DNA of 64,000 nucleotides from DASXMT01 sp963803065 (GCA_963803065.1 CAWDKW010000002.1:574457-638456), one strand, 5' to 3'; shown: positions 19,705-28,649, counted from the first letter of the stretch. Numbers and translations: made by a program. Notes: generated by a model not told the origin, from the sequence alone.

Positions 19705-20472
19705 ATGGTCCGCGTGCATGTCATCGTCGTGGGCTGTGGCCGGGTGGGTTCGGGCCTGGCCATCGGGCTGATCGAAGAGGGGCACTCGGTGTCGATCATC
19801 GACCGGAATGCCAAGGCCTTCCGTCGGCTCCCGACCGAGTGGCCGGGGACGGCCATCGTCGGGTCGGGGTTCGACCGGGACGCCCTCGACCGGGCGAAGG
19901 CGGACAAGGCCGGCGCGCTGGCCGCCGTCACCAGCGGGGACAACTCGAACATCCTGACCGCCCGGATCGCCCGGGAGACCTACGAGATCCCCAACGTCGT
20001 GGCCAGGATCTACGACCCGCGCCGGGCCCAGATCTACCTGCGCCTGGGAATTCCCACCGTGGCCACGGTGTCGTGGACCATCGACCAGGTCCGACGGCGC
20101 CTGATCCCCACGTCCAAGGGCGTGGAGTGGTCGGACACCACCGGCACGCTCTCGTTGGTGGAGCGGCCGCTGCCCGACCGGTGGGCGGGCAAGCGGCTCT
20201 CCGACATCAACACCAAGGGCGAAGTCACCCTGGTCTCGGTGACCAGGGCTGGCGTGGCCCGGTTGGACATCGACGACCTGGTGGGCCAGGACGGGGACGT
20301 CCTCCATCTGATGGTGACCAATGCCGCCCTCCGTCGTCTCGACGCCCGGGCCGAGGAGGAGTCGGGGGCGGTACACCACGGCGCCGAGGGCCGGGACGGC
20401 GCCGACGGCCGGGACACAGTCATCGCCGGCATCCCGGTCCCGGACGCCGATCTCGAGGGGAACGGCCGATGA
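19705..20472 (+). CDS. TrkA-family potassium uptake regulator (first of a pair)
   Basis: This is a 255-residue protein starting at MVRVHVIVVGCGRVGSGLA. The Rossmann RCK-N domain has GCGRVG, a D at the end of strand 2 (VSIIDRN), and LAAVTSGDNSNILTARIA. The C-terminal RCK-C/TrkA-C domain includes GEVTLVSVTRAGVARL and DDLVGQDGDVLHLMV. It binds a nucleotide and gates a K+ transporter as the Mycobacterium CeoB/TrkA proteins do. No TrkH-like channel is nearby; the APC permease divergently encoded next to it is the likely partner. Its stop overlaps the second TrkA gene (ATGA, 20469-20472). A longer upstream frame was not used. Confidence 0.9.
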   Translation: MVRVHVIVVGCGRVGSGLAIGLIEEGHSVSIIDRNAKAFRRLPTEWPGTAIVGSGFDRDALDRAKADKAGALAAVTSGDNSNILTARIARETYEIPNVVARIYDPRRAQIYLRLGIPTVATVSWTIDQVRRRLIPTSKGVEWSDTTGTLSLVERPLPDRWAGKRLSDINTKGEVTLVSVTRAGVARLDIDDLVGQDGDVLHLMVTNAALRRLDARAEEESGAVHHGAEGRDGADGRDTVIAGIPVPDADLEGNGR

Positions 20473-21131
20473 AGGTGGCCATCGCCGGTGCCGGCAGTGT
20501 GGGGACGGCCATCGCCAGCGACCTGCACAAGGGGGGTCACGACGTCCTGGTCATCGAGCAGGACCCCGAGCTGGTGGCCAGGCTCGAGGGTGAGCTGGCC
20601 ATCACCTGGGTGGTGGCCGACGCCTGTGAGGTCAGCTCGCTCGACGCCGCCGGCCTGTCCACGGTGGACGTGGTGGTCGCGGCCACCGGTGACGACGAGG
20701 ACAACCTGGTCGTCTCGCTGCTGGCCAAGCAGGAGTTCGCCGTGCCCCGGGTGGTGGCCCGGGTCAACCACCCGAAGAACCAGTGGCTCTTCAACGAGAG
20801 CTGGGGCGTCGACGTATCGGTGTCGACGCCCCAGCTGATGACCGCCCTGGTGGAAGAAGCGGTGTCGGTGGGGTCCCTCGTCCGCCTGCTGCGGTTCGAA
20901 GGCGGCAGCGCCCACCTGGTCGAGGTGACGCTGGCCGAGGACTCGCCGGCGGCCGGCGAATCGCTGGTCGACCTGGGCATCCCCCGCGAGGCCACAGTGG
21001 TGGCCGTCGTCCGCGGGGACCGGCTGGTCGTCCCGCGCGGTGACACCCGACTCTCGGCCGGGGACGAGGTGCTCGTCCTGGTGACCGAAGATGCCGAGGA
21101 CAGCGTCCAGCAGCTGTTGGTCGGCCACTAG
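20469..21131 (+). CDS. TrkA-family potassium uptake regulator (second of a pair)
   Basis: The 220-residue protein begins MKVAIAGAGSVGTAIASDLH with the GAGSVG nucleotide-binding loop. It has VLVIEQDPELVARLE, then DVVVAATGDDEDNLVVSLLA and VVARVNHPKNQWLFNESWGV typical of RCK domains. The last ~75 residues form a TrkA-C domain (RLVVPRGDTRLSAGDEVLVL). It is coupled to the preceding TrkA gene by a 4-bp overlap and probably forms a hetero-oligomer with it. The HAD gene follows 3 bp later. Confidence 0.9.
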   Translation: MKVAIAGAGSVGTAIASDLHKGGHDVLVIEQDPELVARLEGELAITWVVADACEVSSLDAAGLSTVDVVVAATGDDEDNLVVSLLAKQEFAVPRVVARVNHPKNQWLFNESWGVDVSVSTPQLMTALVEEAVSVGSLVRLLRFEGGSAHLVEVTLAEDSPAAGESLVDLGIPREATVVAVVRGDRLVVPRGDTRLSAGDEVLVLVTEDAEDSVQQLLVGH

Positions 21132-21134
21132 CCC

Positions 21135-21932
21135 GTGGAGGCGGCCTTTTTCGACCTGGACAAGACGGTCATCGCCAAGGCCTCCATCGCCGCGTTCGGC
21201 GGCCCCTTCTACCGGGGGGGCCTCATCAACCGTCGGCTCATCATCCGGGCCCTCGTGTCCCAGTTGGTCTACCTGCATCTCGGGGCCAGCGAGCAGAAGC
21301 TGGCCCGCGTCCGGGAGTCGATGCTGACGCTGACCAAGGGGTGGGACCAGACCTTGATCCGCCAGATCGTGCGGGAGGCGCTCGAGGATACGGTGGAGCC
21401 GATCATCTACGCCGAGGCCCTCGACCTGATCGAGGAGCACCGCGCCGCCGGTCATCGCGTCTACCTGGTGTCGGCGTCCCCCGAGGAGATCGTCGAGCCG
21501 CTGGCCGAGCACCTGGGCGTCGACGGCTGCATCGCCACCCGGGCCGTGGTCGACGAGGAGGGTCGGTATGCCGGCGAGATGGACTTCTACGCCTACGGCG
21601 CCTTCAAGGCCGATGCCATGCGCTCGCTGGCCGAGGCCGAAGGACTGGACCTCTCCGAGTCGTTCGCCTACTCGGACTCCTACACCGACCTCCCCATGCT
21701 CGAGGCGGTGGGCCACCCGGTGGTGGTCAACCCCGACCGGGTGCTGGCCAAGGTGGCCAAGGAGCGGGAATGGGAGGTGCGGCAGTTCACCAAGCCGGTA
21801 CGGCTACGGGACCGGGTGAGCGTGCCCAGCCTGCCGGCCACGGCCATGGTGGCCGGCATCACGGTGGCGACCAGTGCCGCCGGCCTGGTGGCGTGGCGGT
21901 TGGCCCGCGGCCGCTTGCGGGCACACGCCTGA
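21135..21932 (+). CDS. HAD-IB family hydrolase with a C-terminal membrane segment
   Basis: It starts at a GTG 3 bp after the second trkA stop and encodes 265 residues. HAD motif I is AAFFDLDKTVI, motif II is VYLVSASPEEIVEPLAEHLG, motif III includes GAFKADAMR, and motif IV is FAYSDSYTDLPMLEAVG. These match the SerB-like HAD-IB group, which covers phosphoserine or lysophospholipid phosphatases. Near the C-terminus PATAMVAGITVATSAAGLVA is a likely membrane helix, suggesting a lipid or envelope substrate. The exact substrate is unknown. Confidence 0.88.
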   Translation: MEAAFFDLDKTVIAKASIAAFGGPFYRGGLINRRLIIRALVSQLVYLHLGASEQKLARVRESMLTLTKGWDQTLIRQIVREALEDTVEPIIYAEALDLIEEHRAAGHRVYLVSASPEEIVEPLAEHLGVDGCIATRAVVDEEGRYAGEMDFYAYGAFKADAMRSLAEAEGLDLSESFAYSDSYTDLPMLEAVGHPVVVNPDRVLAKVAKEREWEVRQFTKPVRLRDRVSVPSLPATAMVAGITVATSAAGLVAWRLARGRLRAHA

Positions 21933-22129
21933 CGGTCCTCCGGGCTCACGCCCGATGCCAACGGCGGCGGGTCCGCAACCCAGTGAAGGGCTCGCCGGAC
22001 GCGACCGCACTTGCTGCGCCCGCAGCAGGCGGGACAGGAGGTAGTGCGTCAGCGGGCAGGGCGCGGCGCCGCAGCGAGGCGGGACCGGGGCGATCTGGGC
22101 CGGCGCGCCTCAGGCGAGCCGGGCTTGGC

Positions 22130-22204
22130 TCAGGAAGGACGGAGTCGCTTGGCGGCGACGACGCCCAACGCAACGAGGATGGCGAGGATCAGCAGCTTCT
22201 TCAT
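22130..22204 (-). CDS. 24-residue single-pass membrane microprotein
   Basis: On the minus strand an ATG at 22202-22204 opens a frame reading MKKLLILAILVALGVVAA, then KRLRPS and a stop. This is a basic N-terminus, one hydrophobic helix and a basic tail. The bases TATACG end about 14 nt before the ATG and no Shine-Dalgarno is evident, so a short-leader or leaderless mRNA is possible. It lies between the HAD hydrolase and sigma factor genes. From memory, similar short MKK-plus-helix peptides occur in other actinobacteria. Function unknown; that it is translated is an inference. Confidence 0.5.
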   Translation of the reverse strand: MKKLLILAILVALGVVAAKRLRPS

Positions 22205-22257
22205 GATCGGGGATCGTATACGCTCCGCCGCCGTCGCGCCCATGTGACGCCGGCGGT

Positions 22258-23196
22258 TCAGACGCTCAGGAGGTCCCGGGCCCCGGTGTCAGACGAGGGA
22301 TGCCGGAGCTTGGACATGGCCCGCGCCTCGATCTGGCGGATGCGCTCCCGGGTCAGGTTGAAGTGCTCCCCGACCTCCTCGAGGGTGCGGGGCTCGCCCC
22401 GGTCGAGACCGAACCGGAGGCGGAGGATCTCGCGCTCCCGCTCGTCCAGCGGGGCCAGCAGCCGGCCGATCTCCTCGGGGAGCAGCCCGATCGCCGCCAG
22501 CTCGAAGGGCGACTCGACGGAGCGGTCCTCGACCACGTCGCCGAGCTCGGCGTCCCCGTCCTCTCGGAGGGGCTCGGAGAGCGACAGCGGCTCGGCCCGG
22601 AACCGCAGTGCCTCGACCAACTTGTCCTCGGGCAGCTCCACCTCCTCGCCCAGCTCAGCCAGCGTCGCCGGGCGGCCGTACTTGAGCTCCAGCCGGGCCT
22701 GGGCCTTCTGCACCCTGGCCAAGGTGTCGCCGGCGTGCACGGGCAAGCGGATGGTCCGCCCGGTGTTGGCGATCCCCCGGGTGATGGCCTGGCGGATCCA
22801 CCACGTGGCGTAGGTCGAGAATTTGAAACCCTTACGCCAGTCGAACTTCTCGACCGCGTGCATCAGCCCGAGGTTCCCCTCTTGGATCAGGTCGAGCAAG
22901 GGGAGCCCGGATGCCTGGTACTTCTTGGCGATCGAGACGACCAGGCGCAGGTTGGACTGCACGAATGTCTGCACCGCCTGCTCGCCGCGAAGGACGGTCC
23001 GCCGAAGCTCCCGGCGTTTGGCCTGGCTCAGGCCCTTGGGCGACGAGGCCAGGATCGCCTCCGCCTCCTGACCGGCCTCGATGGTCTGGGACAACGCGAC
23101 CTCGTCGTCCTTGGTCAGGAGCGGGTACTGCCCGATGTCGGTCAGGTACAGCCTGACCAGGTCCTCCTCATCTCGCTCGAGGCGCTCCTTACCCAA
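22258..23196 (-). CDS. Group 2 sigma factor (SigB/HrdB-like, region 1.1 absent)
   Basis: A 312-residue sigma-70 protein. Region 1.2 is DLVRLYLTDIGQYPLLTKDD. Regions 2.1-2.4 include NLRLVVSIAKKYQASGLPLL, DLIQEGNLGLMHAVEKFDWR and FSTYATWWIRQAITRGIANT. Region 3 is LPVHAGDTLARVQKAQARLE. Region 4.2 is TLEEVGEHFNLTRERIRQIE. The acidic region 1.1 of a primary sigma factor is missing, so it is probably a secondary housekeeping-like sigma. No anti-sigma gene is adjacent. The 239 bp upstream contain a GCGCC/GGCGC mini-hairpin at about 23289-23303. Confidence 0.93.
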   Translation of the reverse strand: MGKERLERDEEDLVRLYLTDIGQYPLLTKDDEVALSQTIEAGQEAEAILASSPKGLSQAKRRELRRTVLRGEQAVQTFVQSNLRLVVSIAKKYQASGLPLLDLIQEGNLGLMHAVEKFDWRKGFKFSTYATWWIRQAITRGIANTGRTIRLPVHAGDTLARVQKAQARLELKYGRPATLAELGEEVELPEDKLVEALRFRAEPLSLSEPLREDGDAELGDVVEDRSVESPFELAAIGLLPEEIGRLLAPLDEREREILRLRFGLDRGEPRTLEEVGEHFNLTRERIRQIEARAMSKLRHPSSDTGARDLLSV

Positions 23197-23367
23197 GCTT
23201 CACCGAGTCCTTCGTACGAACCCCCCGGTCAGAGCCCAGGTCGAACAGGCGATCCGGGCTCCTCGGAGAGGGTGAGTGATGAGCTGAGGCGCCCTAAAGG
23301 CGCGATGTCCACTTCCATTCCAACTTTAGTGGACACGTCAAGTCCCCCACGGGACGCGGCCGGACCC

Positions 23368-23419
23368 CCACCCGGTGAACGGACGGGGGGAGCCCCACCG
23401 GGTGACCAGACGGGGAGCG
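23368..23419. repeat. Two tandem ~26-bp degenerate repeats
   Basis: Units at 23368-23394 and 23395-23419 both follow CCACC(C/G)GGTGA(A/C)C(G/A)GACGGGG. They sit just past the 3' end of the unknown gene at 23436 and upstream of the sigma gene. No function is assigned. Confidence 0.5.
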
Positions 23420-23435
23420 CCACGCAATGGCTCGG

Positions 23436-24068
23436 TCAGACCGGCCACCCCGTCAGTCCCCCTCCGGCGCCCGCGTCGACCAGCATCGACTCGAGCTCTC
23501 GACTCGACCGCGAGGCCGAGGCGACCTCGTCCGGATCGGTGAGCAAGCCCTGGACCAGTCGCTCGCCTGCATGCCAGTCCTCGACCTCGTCGGTCACCAC
23601 CAGCCGCAGTGCCCGGATCACCGGACCGTCGGCGACTGGGGCGGCGGCCTGGAGGTGCCGGGCGTAACCGGCCACCAGCCGGGGCAGGACGACGCGGTAC
23701 AGGCCGGCCAGAAGGGGCACGGCCTCGGCCCCCATCCGGTCGAGGGCGGCAAGCACGTCGACCGCTACCGGCGGGCCCACGGTCAGCTCGTCCGCCGACA
23801 GCCCGTCGCGGACGGGGAGCCGGTCGGCCCACAGCGAGGCGTGCCAGGCGTGCCGGGTGCCCTGACCGTCGAGGTGCACCCGGAGCTCGGGCTCGACCGC
23901 CCCGGCGGCCCGGTTCCCGAGCAGCTCGAAGAGCCGCTGCTCGATCCACCGATAGCCCCCGACGAGCGACGTCGTCACCGACAGGGGAAGCGACGGCCGC
24001 TCTGCCCCGAGGGCATCGCTCTCCGCCTCCCCGAGAGCCGGCCCCAGGGGATCGAGGAGCTCAGGCAC
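23436..24068 (-). CDS. Conserved actinobacterial protein of unknown function
   Basis: The 210-residue protein is not recognised with certainty. It appears largely helical. Notable stretches are TTSLVGGYRWIEQRLFELLG, RHAWHASLWADRLPVRDGL, and VTDEVEDWHAGERLVQGLLT, with His/Glu/Trp spacing that could suit a ferritin-like helical bundle. No signal peptide or membrane segment is seen. Its ATG overlaps the nadE stop by 8 bp (24061-24068), so it is probably co-translated with NAD+ synthetase. No function is proposed. Confidence 0.62.
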   Translation of the reverse strand: MPELLDPLGPALGEAESDALGAERPSLPLSVTTSLVGGYRWIEQRLFELLGNRAAGAVEPELRVHLDGQGTRHAWHASLWADRLPVRDGLSADELTVGPPVAVDVLAALDRMGAEAVPLLAGLYRVVLPRLVAGYARHLQAAAPVADGPVIRALRLVVTDEVEDWHAGERLVQGLLTDPDEVASASRSSRELESMLVDAGAGGGLTGWPV

Positions 24069-25854
24069 CGGCCGTCTCCACCGTCGGGCTCAGTGGCTCG
24101 ACCCGCCGGTCCACATGCGACCGGTACTTGTTGGTGATGGGCATGCGCCGATCCTTGCCGAATGCCTTGGCCGTGATGCGGACCCCGGGCGGCATCTGGC
24201 GGCGCTTGTACTCGGCCCGGTCGACCAGGGAGATCACCTGGTCGACCACGTCGGGGTCGAAGCCCTCGTCGACCAGGTCCTCGGCCGAGCGGTCGCTCTC
24301 GACGTACCCGGCCAGCACGGGATCGAGGATCTCGTAGGGCGGGAGGGACTCGTCGTCCCGCTGCCCGGGCCGGAGCTCGGCCGACGGCGGCTTGGCCAGC
24401 ACCGTCTCGGGGATGAGGTCGGTCCCGGCGCGGCGGTTCAGGTCACGGCACAGTTCGTACACGAGGGTCTTGGGCACGTCCTTGATCACGGCGAAGCCAC
24501 CGGCCGAGTCCCCGTACAGCGTCGAGTACCCGGTGGCCATCTCGCTCTTGTTGCCGGTGGTCAACACGATCCAACCGCTCTCGTTGGACAGGGCCATCAG
24601 CAGCACCCCGCGGATCCTGGATTGCAGGTTCTCGTCGGTCAACCCGAGCGGTTCCCCGCCGATGAGCGGGGCCACGAGCGCGGCCATGGCCCGGTGGGCC
24701 GGGTCGATGGGAACGGTCTGGATGTCGATCCCCAACTTGGTGGCCAGCGCGTAGGCGTCGTTGATCGAGCCCGAGCTGGAGTAGCGCGACGGCATGGCCA
24801 CGCCGTGCACGTGCTCGGCCCCCAGCGCGTCGACGGCGATGGCGGCCACCAGGGAGGAGTCGATCCCCCCGGACAGCCCGATCACCGCGTCAGTGAACCC
24901 GTTCTTGCCCACGTAGTCACCGGTGCCCAGGACGAGGGCCTCGTAGACCTCCCGAACCGGGTCGAGCACCGGGGCGATCATCCGCGGGGCCGCAGGCACG
25001 GCGTCGGCGCCGGACCGGCTCAACGCACTGACCAGCACCCGCCCACCCGAGTCGCCGGTGACGCCGGCCCGAGGGTCGCCGTCGGCCGATTCGACGCCCC
25101 CCTGCTCCTCGCCCTCGAGATCGAGGTCCACCACCAGGGCCTCCTCGACGAACTGGCCGGCGGAGGCCACTATCTCACCGTTCGGGCCCATCACCAGGGA
25201 GGCGCCGTCGAAGACCAGCTCGTCCTGGCCACCCACCTGGTTGACATAGGCGATGGCGCAGCCGGACTCGCTGACCCGCTGGGTGAGCACGGCGAGCCGG
25301 TCGTCGCGTCGCCCGATCGAGTACGGCGAGGCGTTGAGATTGACCACCAGCCTGGCCCCGGCCCGCCCCTGGTCGGCCACAGGGCCGGCGGCGAACCAGA
25401 CGTCCTCGCAGACCGACACGCCCACCGCCACCCCGCCGATCACGTAGCGGACGTACGGCTCGGTCCCAGGTGCGAACCAGCGCTGCTCGTCGAAGACGCT
25501 GTAGTTGGGCAGCAGCCGCTTGTGGTAGGTCCCCACCAGGGAGCCGTTGACGCTCACCGCGGCCGAGTTGAACAGCCGGCCCTCCGGGTCGATGTCGACG
25601 AACCCGAACACGGCGGCACAGGCTCCGCTGGCGGCCACGACCCGGTCCACCGCGGCCAGGTTGTCGGCGATGAACCCGGGGCGGCTCAAAAGGTCCTCGG
25701 GGGGATAACCGCTGACGGCCAGCTCGGGGAAGATGGCCAGGTCGCCCCCCGCTCGCTCGGCGTCGCCCAGGGCGCGCACGATGCGATCGGCATTCCCGTC
25801 GAGGTCGCCGACGACCGTGTTGAGCTGGCAGGCCACCAGCCTCAGTCGGGGCAT
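24061..25854 (-). CDS. nadE: Glutamine-dependent NAD+ synthetase
   Basis: This two-domain enzyme of 597 residues amidates nicotinic acid adenine dinucleotide to NAD+. The N-terminal nitrilase-type glutaminase domain (1-270) has the Glu-Lys-Cys triad in AIFPELAVSGYPPEDLL, GTYHKRLLPNY and VGVSVCEDVWF. The C-terminal synthetase domain has the ATP PP-loop GLSGGIDSSLVAAIAVDALG and TTGNKSEMATGYSTLYGD. Length and architecture match the actinobacterial enzyme. It carries its own glutaminase and so depends on glutamine supplied by the synthetases encoded divergently from 26189. Confidence 0.97.
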   Translation of the reverse strand: MPRLRLVACQLNTVVGDLDGNADRIVRALGDAERAGGDLAIFPELAVSGYPPEDLLSRPGFIADNLAAVDRVVAASGACAAVFGFVDIDPEGRLFNSAAVSVNGSLVGTYHKRLLPNYSVFDEQRWFAPGTEPYVRYVIGGVAVGVSVCEDVWFAAGPVADQGRAGARLVVNLNASPYSIGRRDDRLAVLTQRVSESGCAIAYVNQVGGQDELVFDGASLVMGPNGEIVASAGQFVEEALVVDLDLEGEEQGGVESADGDPRAGVTGDSGGRVLVSALSRSGADAVPAAPRMIAPVLDPVREVYEALVLGTGDYVGKNGFTDAVIGLSGGIDSSLVAAIAVDALGAEHVHGVAMPSRYSSSGSINDAYALATKLGIDIQTVPIDPAHRAMAALVAPLIGGEPLGLTDENLQSRIRGVLLMALSNESGWIVLTTGNKSEMATGYSTLYGDSAGGFAVIKDVPKTLVYELCRDLNRRAGTDLIPETVLAKPPSAELRPGQRDDESLPPYEILDPVLAGYVESDRSAEDLVDEGFDPDVVDQVISLVDRAEYKRRQMPPGVRITAKAFGKDRRMPITNKYRSHVDRRVEPLSPTVETAGA

Positions 25855-25944
25855 GAACCGAGCTTAGTGGGGGGTTCCGGACCTCTCGCCCGGCTGCCGG
25901 CCGGCCGCTACGGTGATGGGGCCACCACGTGCGATCCTTGGCCC

Positions 25945-25977
25945 GACGTGACCTGACGTGACCTGATCTGACGTGAG
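25945..25977. repeat. 10-bp tandem repeat in the nadE-glnII intergenic region
   Basis: GACGTGACCT occurs twice in tandem (25945-25954, 25955-25964), followed by GATCT and a third GACGTGA. The surrounding gap of 334 bp (25855-26188) between divergent nadE and glnII also holds a GlnR-type box. It may be regulatory, but no known operator is recognised. Confidence 0.45.
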
Positions 25978-26048
25978 GCGGCCGGCTGGGCCAGGAGGTC
26001 GTGGAGGCCGCCCCGCCGGCCTGGTGTTCATCCAGCATTCACAGTCAG

Positions 26049-26064
26049 GTAACGGTTGCGAAAT
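26049..26064 (+). promoter_or_regulatory. GlnR-type binding box upstream of glnII
   Basis: The sequence GTAAC-GGTTGC-GAAAT matches the actinobacterial GlnR site GTnAC-n6-GAAAC at 9 of 10 defined positions. It lies 125 bp upstream of the glnII GTG. A second GTAAC occurs at 26148-26152 but without a properly spaced partner. The GlnR-like regulator encoded at 28727 is the natural candidate to bind it. Confidence 0.55.
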
Positions 26065-26188
26065 GGTCGCCTGCGAGACTGCGACCGCCATGGCGCCCGG
26101 GCCGAGGGTCGGAACCGGGCCGACGATCCGAGCGCTCGGTACAGCAGGTAACGTCCCTGGTCGGAACGAGAGCAGCAGAGGAGCAGCA

Positions 26189-27199
26189 GTGCCTTACCAA
26201 GCCGAGTACATCTGGATCGACGGGACCAAACCGTCGCCGCTCATCCGCAGCAAGACGAAGATCGTCGAGGACGGGAAGGAGCCGGGCATCTGGGGCTTCG
26301 ACGGATCGAGCACCAACCAGGCGACGGGCGACGACTCCGACTGCGTGCTGCAGCCAGTGTTCGTGTGCGACGACCCGCTGCGCGGCGCCGGCGACAAGCT
26401 GGTGATGTGCGAGGTGCTCCTCACCGACTTGACCCCCCACGAGACCAACACCCGGGCCGCCTGCGTGGCCACCGCCGAGAAGTACGCCGACCAGGAGCCG
26501 GTCTTCGGCGTCGAGCAGGAGTACACCTTCTTGAAGGACGGTCGCCCACTGGGCTGGCCCCTCACCGGTTACCCGGCACCCCAGGGCCCGTACTACTGCG
26601 GCGTGGGCGGGGACAAGATGCCCGGCCGGGACATCGTCGAGCGGCACACGGCCGCTTGCATCCGGGCGGGCCTGGGCATCGAGGGCACCAATGCCGAAGT
26701 GATGATGGGCCAGTGGGAGTTCCAGATCGGCATCCTCCCCCCGCCGCTCATCGGCGACCAGCTGTGGGTGGCCCGGTGGCTCCTGTTCCGCATCGCAGAG
26801 GACTTCGGCGTCTACGCCACCCTCGAGCCCAAGCCCATCATGGGTGACTGGAACGGGGCCGGCGCCCACACCAACTTCTCGACCAAGGCCATGCGGGAGG
26901 AGGGTGGCTGGGACGCCATCATCGCCGGGTGCGAGGCCCTGGGGAAGAAGGTCGAGGAGCACGTGGAGAACTACGGCGTGGGGATCGAGACCCGCCTGAC
27001 CGGGGCCCACGAGACGGCCCACTTCACCACGTTCAACTACGCCACCTCCGATCGCGGCGCGTCGATCCGCATCCCCTGGCAAGTGGCCAAGAACAAGAAG
27101 GGCTACATCGAGGACCGCCGTCCCAACGCCAACATGGACCCCTACGTGGTGAGCAGGCTGATCACCGATACCGTCTGCGGTGCGGCGGCAGGGAACTGA
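26189..27199 (+). CDS. glnII: Glutamine synthetase type II
   Basis: This is a eukaryotic-type GSII of 336 residues that joins ammonia to glutamate using ATP. It starts at a GTG (VPYQAEYIWIDG) behind a GAGGAG ribosome site. The substrate loop is WGFDGSSTNQA. Other signatures are VFGVEQEYTFLKDG, GRDIVERHTAACIRAGLGIE, AEVMMGQWEFQIG, and the ATP-grasp segment GDWNGAGAHTNFSTKAMR. An in-frame upstream extension to 25973 reads through the regulatory region and lacks similarity. A GlnR-type box lies 125 bp upstream, and a type I enzyme follows 73 bp downstream. GSII is not controlled by adenylylation and occurs in several actinobacteria. Confidence 0.95.
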   Translation: MPYQAEYIWIDGTKPSPLIRSKTKIVEDGKEPGIWGFDGSSTNQATGDDSDCVLQPVFVCDDPLRGAGDKLVMCEVLLTDLTPHETNTRAACVATAEKYADQEPVFGVEQEYTFLKDGRPLGWPLTGYPAPQGPYYCGVGGDKMPGRDIVERHTAACIRAGLGIEGTNAEVMMGQWEFQIGILPPPLIGDQLWVARWLLFRIAEDFGVYATLEPKPIMGDWNGAGAHTNFSTKAMREEGGWDAIIAGCEALGKKVEEHVENYGVGIETRLTGAHETAHFTTFNYATSDRGASIRIPWQVAKNKKGYIEDRRPNANMDPYVVSRLITDTVCGAAAGN

Positions 27200-27272
27200 G
27201 ACACCCCCGCCCCCAGGCACGCGTCTGCGTCGCGACACAAGCACTCGTCGGGCGCCGACGCCGAGGTCAACC

Positions 27273-28649
27273 ATGAGGAGTCAAGAGGAGTACGTGCTGC
27301 GCACGGTGGAGGAGCGGGGCATCCGCTTCGTCCAGCTGTGGTTCACCGACGTGCTCGGTACCCCGAAGACCTTCAGCATCACCCCGGCCGAGCTCGAGAA
27401 CGCGCTCGAGGAGGGGATGACGTTCGACGGATCGGCCATCGACGGGTTCAGCCGCGTCCAGGAGAGCGATGTCCTCGCCCGCCCCGACGCCAACACCTTC
27501 CAGCTCCTCCCCTGGCACAGCCACGGCCCGCTGCAACCCCAGGGTGCGCCCCACGTGGACGCCCCGGCTGGGGCGGTCGCCCGCGTGTTCTGCGACATCT
27601 TCGACCTGGACGGCTCGCCGTTCCAGGGGGACCCCCGTCACGTGCTCCGGCGAACCCTCGAGCGGGCCCGGCAGCGGGGGTACACCTTCTACGCTGCCCC
27701 TGAGCTGGAGTTCTTCTACTTCGCCGACGCCGACCCCGGCCACACGCCGCGGGCCTTGGACTCGGGCTCCTACTTCGAGCTGACCGTGGCCGACCGGGCC
27801 AGCGACATCCGGCAGCGCACGGTGATCACCCTGGAGGAGATGGGCATCCCCGTGGAGCACGCCCAGCATGAGGACGCCCCCAGCCAGCACGAGATCGACC
27901 TCCGCTACACCGACGCCCTGACCATGGCCGACACGGTGATGACCGTCCGGCTGGTGGTGAAGGAGATGGCCCGGCAGCAGGGCGTGCACGCCAGCTTCAT
28001 GCCCAAGCCCCTGGCCGGGGTGCAGGGCTCGGGGATGCACACCCACCTCTCCCTGTTCAAGGGGGACACCAACGCCTTCGTCGACCTGGACCGCCCCCAC
28101 GGGCTCTCCGAGGTGGCCGAGCAGTTCATCGCCGGCCTCCTCCGCCACGCCAGCGAGATCACCGCGGTCACCAACCAGTGGGTCAATTCGTACAAGCGGC
28201 TGGTCTCGGGCTACGAGGCCCCCATCCACGTGTCCTGGGCCCGCAACAACCGATCGGCCCTGGTCCGGGTGCCGGTGGTGAAGCCGGGGAAGACCGAGTC
28301 GACCCGCATCGAGTATCGGGCCCCGGACAGCGCCTGCAACCCGTACCTGGCATTTGCCGTCATCCTGGCCGCCGGCCTTCGGGGGATCGAGGAGGGCTAC
28401 AAGCTCCCGGACGAGGCGACCACCAACCTCTTCGACCTGACCGCCGAGGAGCTGGCCGCCAACAACATCGTCCACCTTCCGGCCAGCCTGACCGAAGCCC
28501 TGAGCGAGATGGAGTCCTCCGAGCTGTTGGCCTCCACGCTGGGCGACCACGTCTTCGAGTGGTTCATCCGCAACAAGCGGGCCGAGTGGGCCGGCTACAA
28601 AGCGCACGTCAGCCAGTTCGAACTCGACCGGTACCTGCCCCTGCTCTAA
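27273..28649 (+). CDS. glnA: Glutamine synthetase type I, without the adenylylation tyrosine
   Basis: The 458-residue protein starts MRSQEEYVLRTVEERGIRFV. GSI signatures are MTFDGSAIDGFSRVQESD, YFAAPELEFF-like YAAPELEFFYFADADPG, and MPKPLAGVQGSGMHTHLSLF with the glutamate and ATP residues. Later come NRSALVRVPVVKPG and RIEYRAPDSACNPYLAFAVI. At the adenylylation site of GSI-beta enzymes (NLYDLP) this protein reads NLFDLT, so the Tyr is Phe, and the overall length fits the GSI-alpha class. Control by GlnE adenylylation is therefore not expected. It sits between glnII and the GlnR-like regulator on the same strand. Confidence 0.94.
   Translation: MRSQEEYVLRTVEERGIRFVQLWFTDVLGTPKTFSITPAELENALEEGMTFDGSAIDGFSRVQESDVLARPDANTFQLLPWHSHGPLQPQGAPHVDAPAGAVARVFCDIFDLDGSPFQGDPRHVLRRTLERARQRGYTFYAAPELEFFYFADADPGHTPRALDSGSYFELTVADRASDIRQRTVITLEEMGIPVEHAQHEDAPSQHEIDLRYTDALTMADTVMTVRLVVKEMARQQGVHASFMPKPLAGVQGSGMHTHLSLFKGDTNAFVDLDRPHGLSEVAEQFIAGLLRHASEITAVTNQWVNSYKRLVSGYEAPIHVSWARNNRSALVRVPVVKPGKTESTRIEYRAPDSACNPYLAFAVILAAGLRGIEEGYKLPDEATTNLFDLTAEELAANNIVHLPASLTEALSEMESSELLASTLGDHVFEWFIRNKRAEWAGYKAHVSQFELDRYLPLL

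Noticed and set aside
25973..26188. In-frame 5' extension of glnII
   Set aside because: It would cover the GlnR-type box, and the conserved GSII N-terminus starts at the GTG at 26189 behind GAGGAG.
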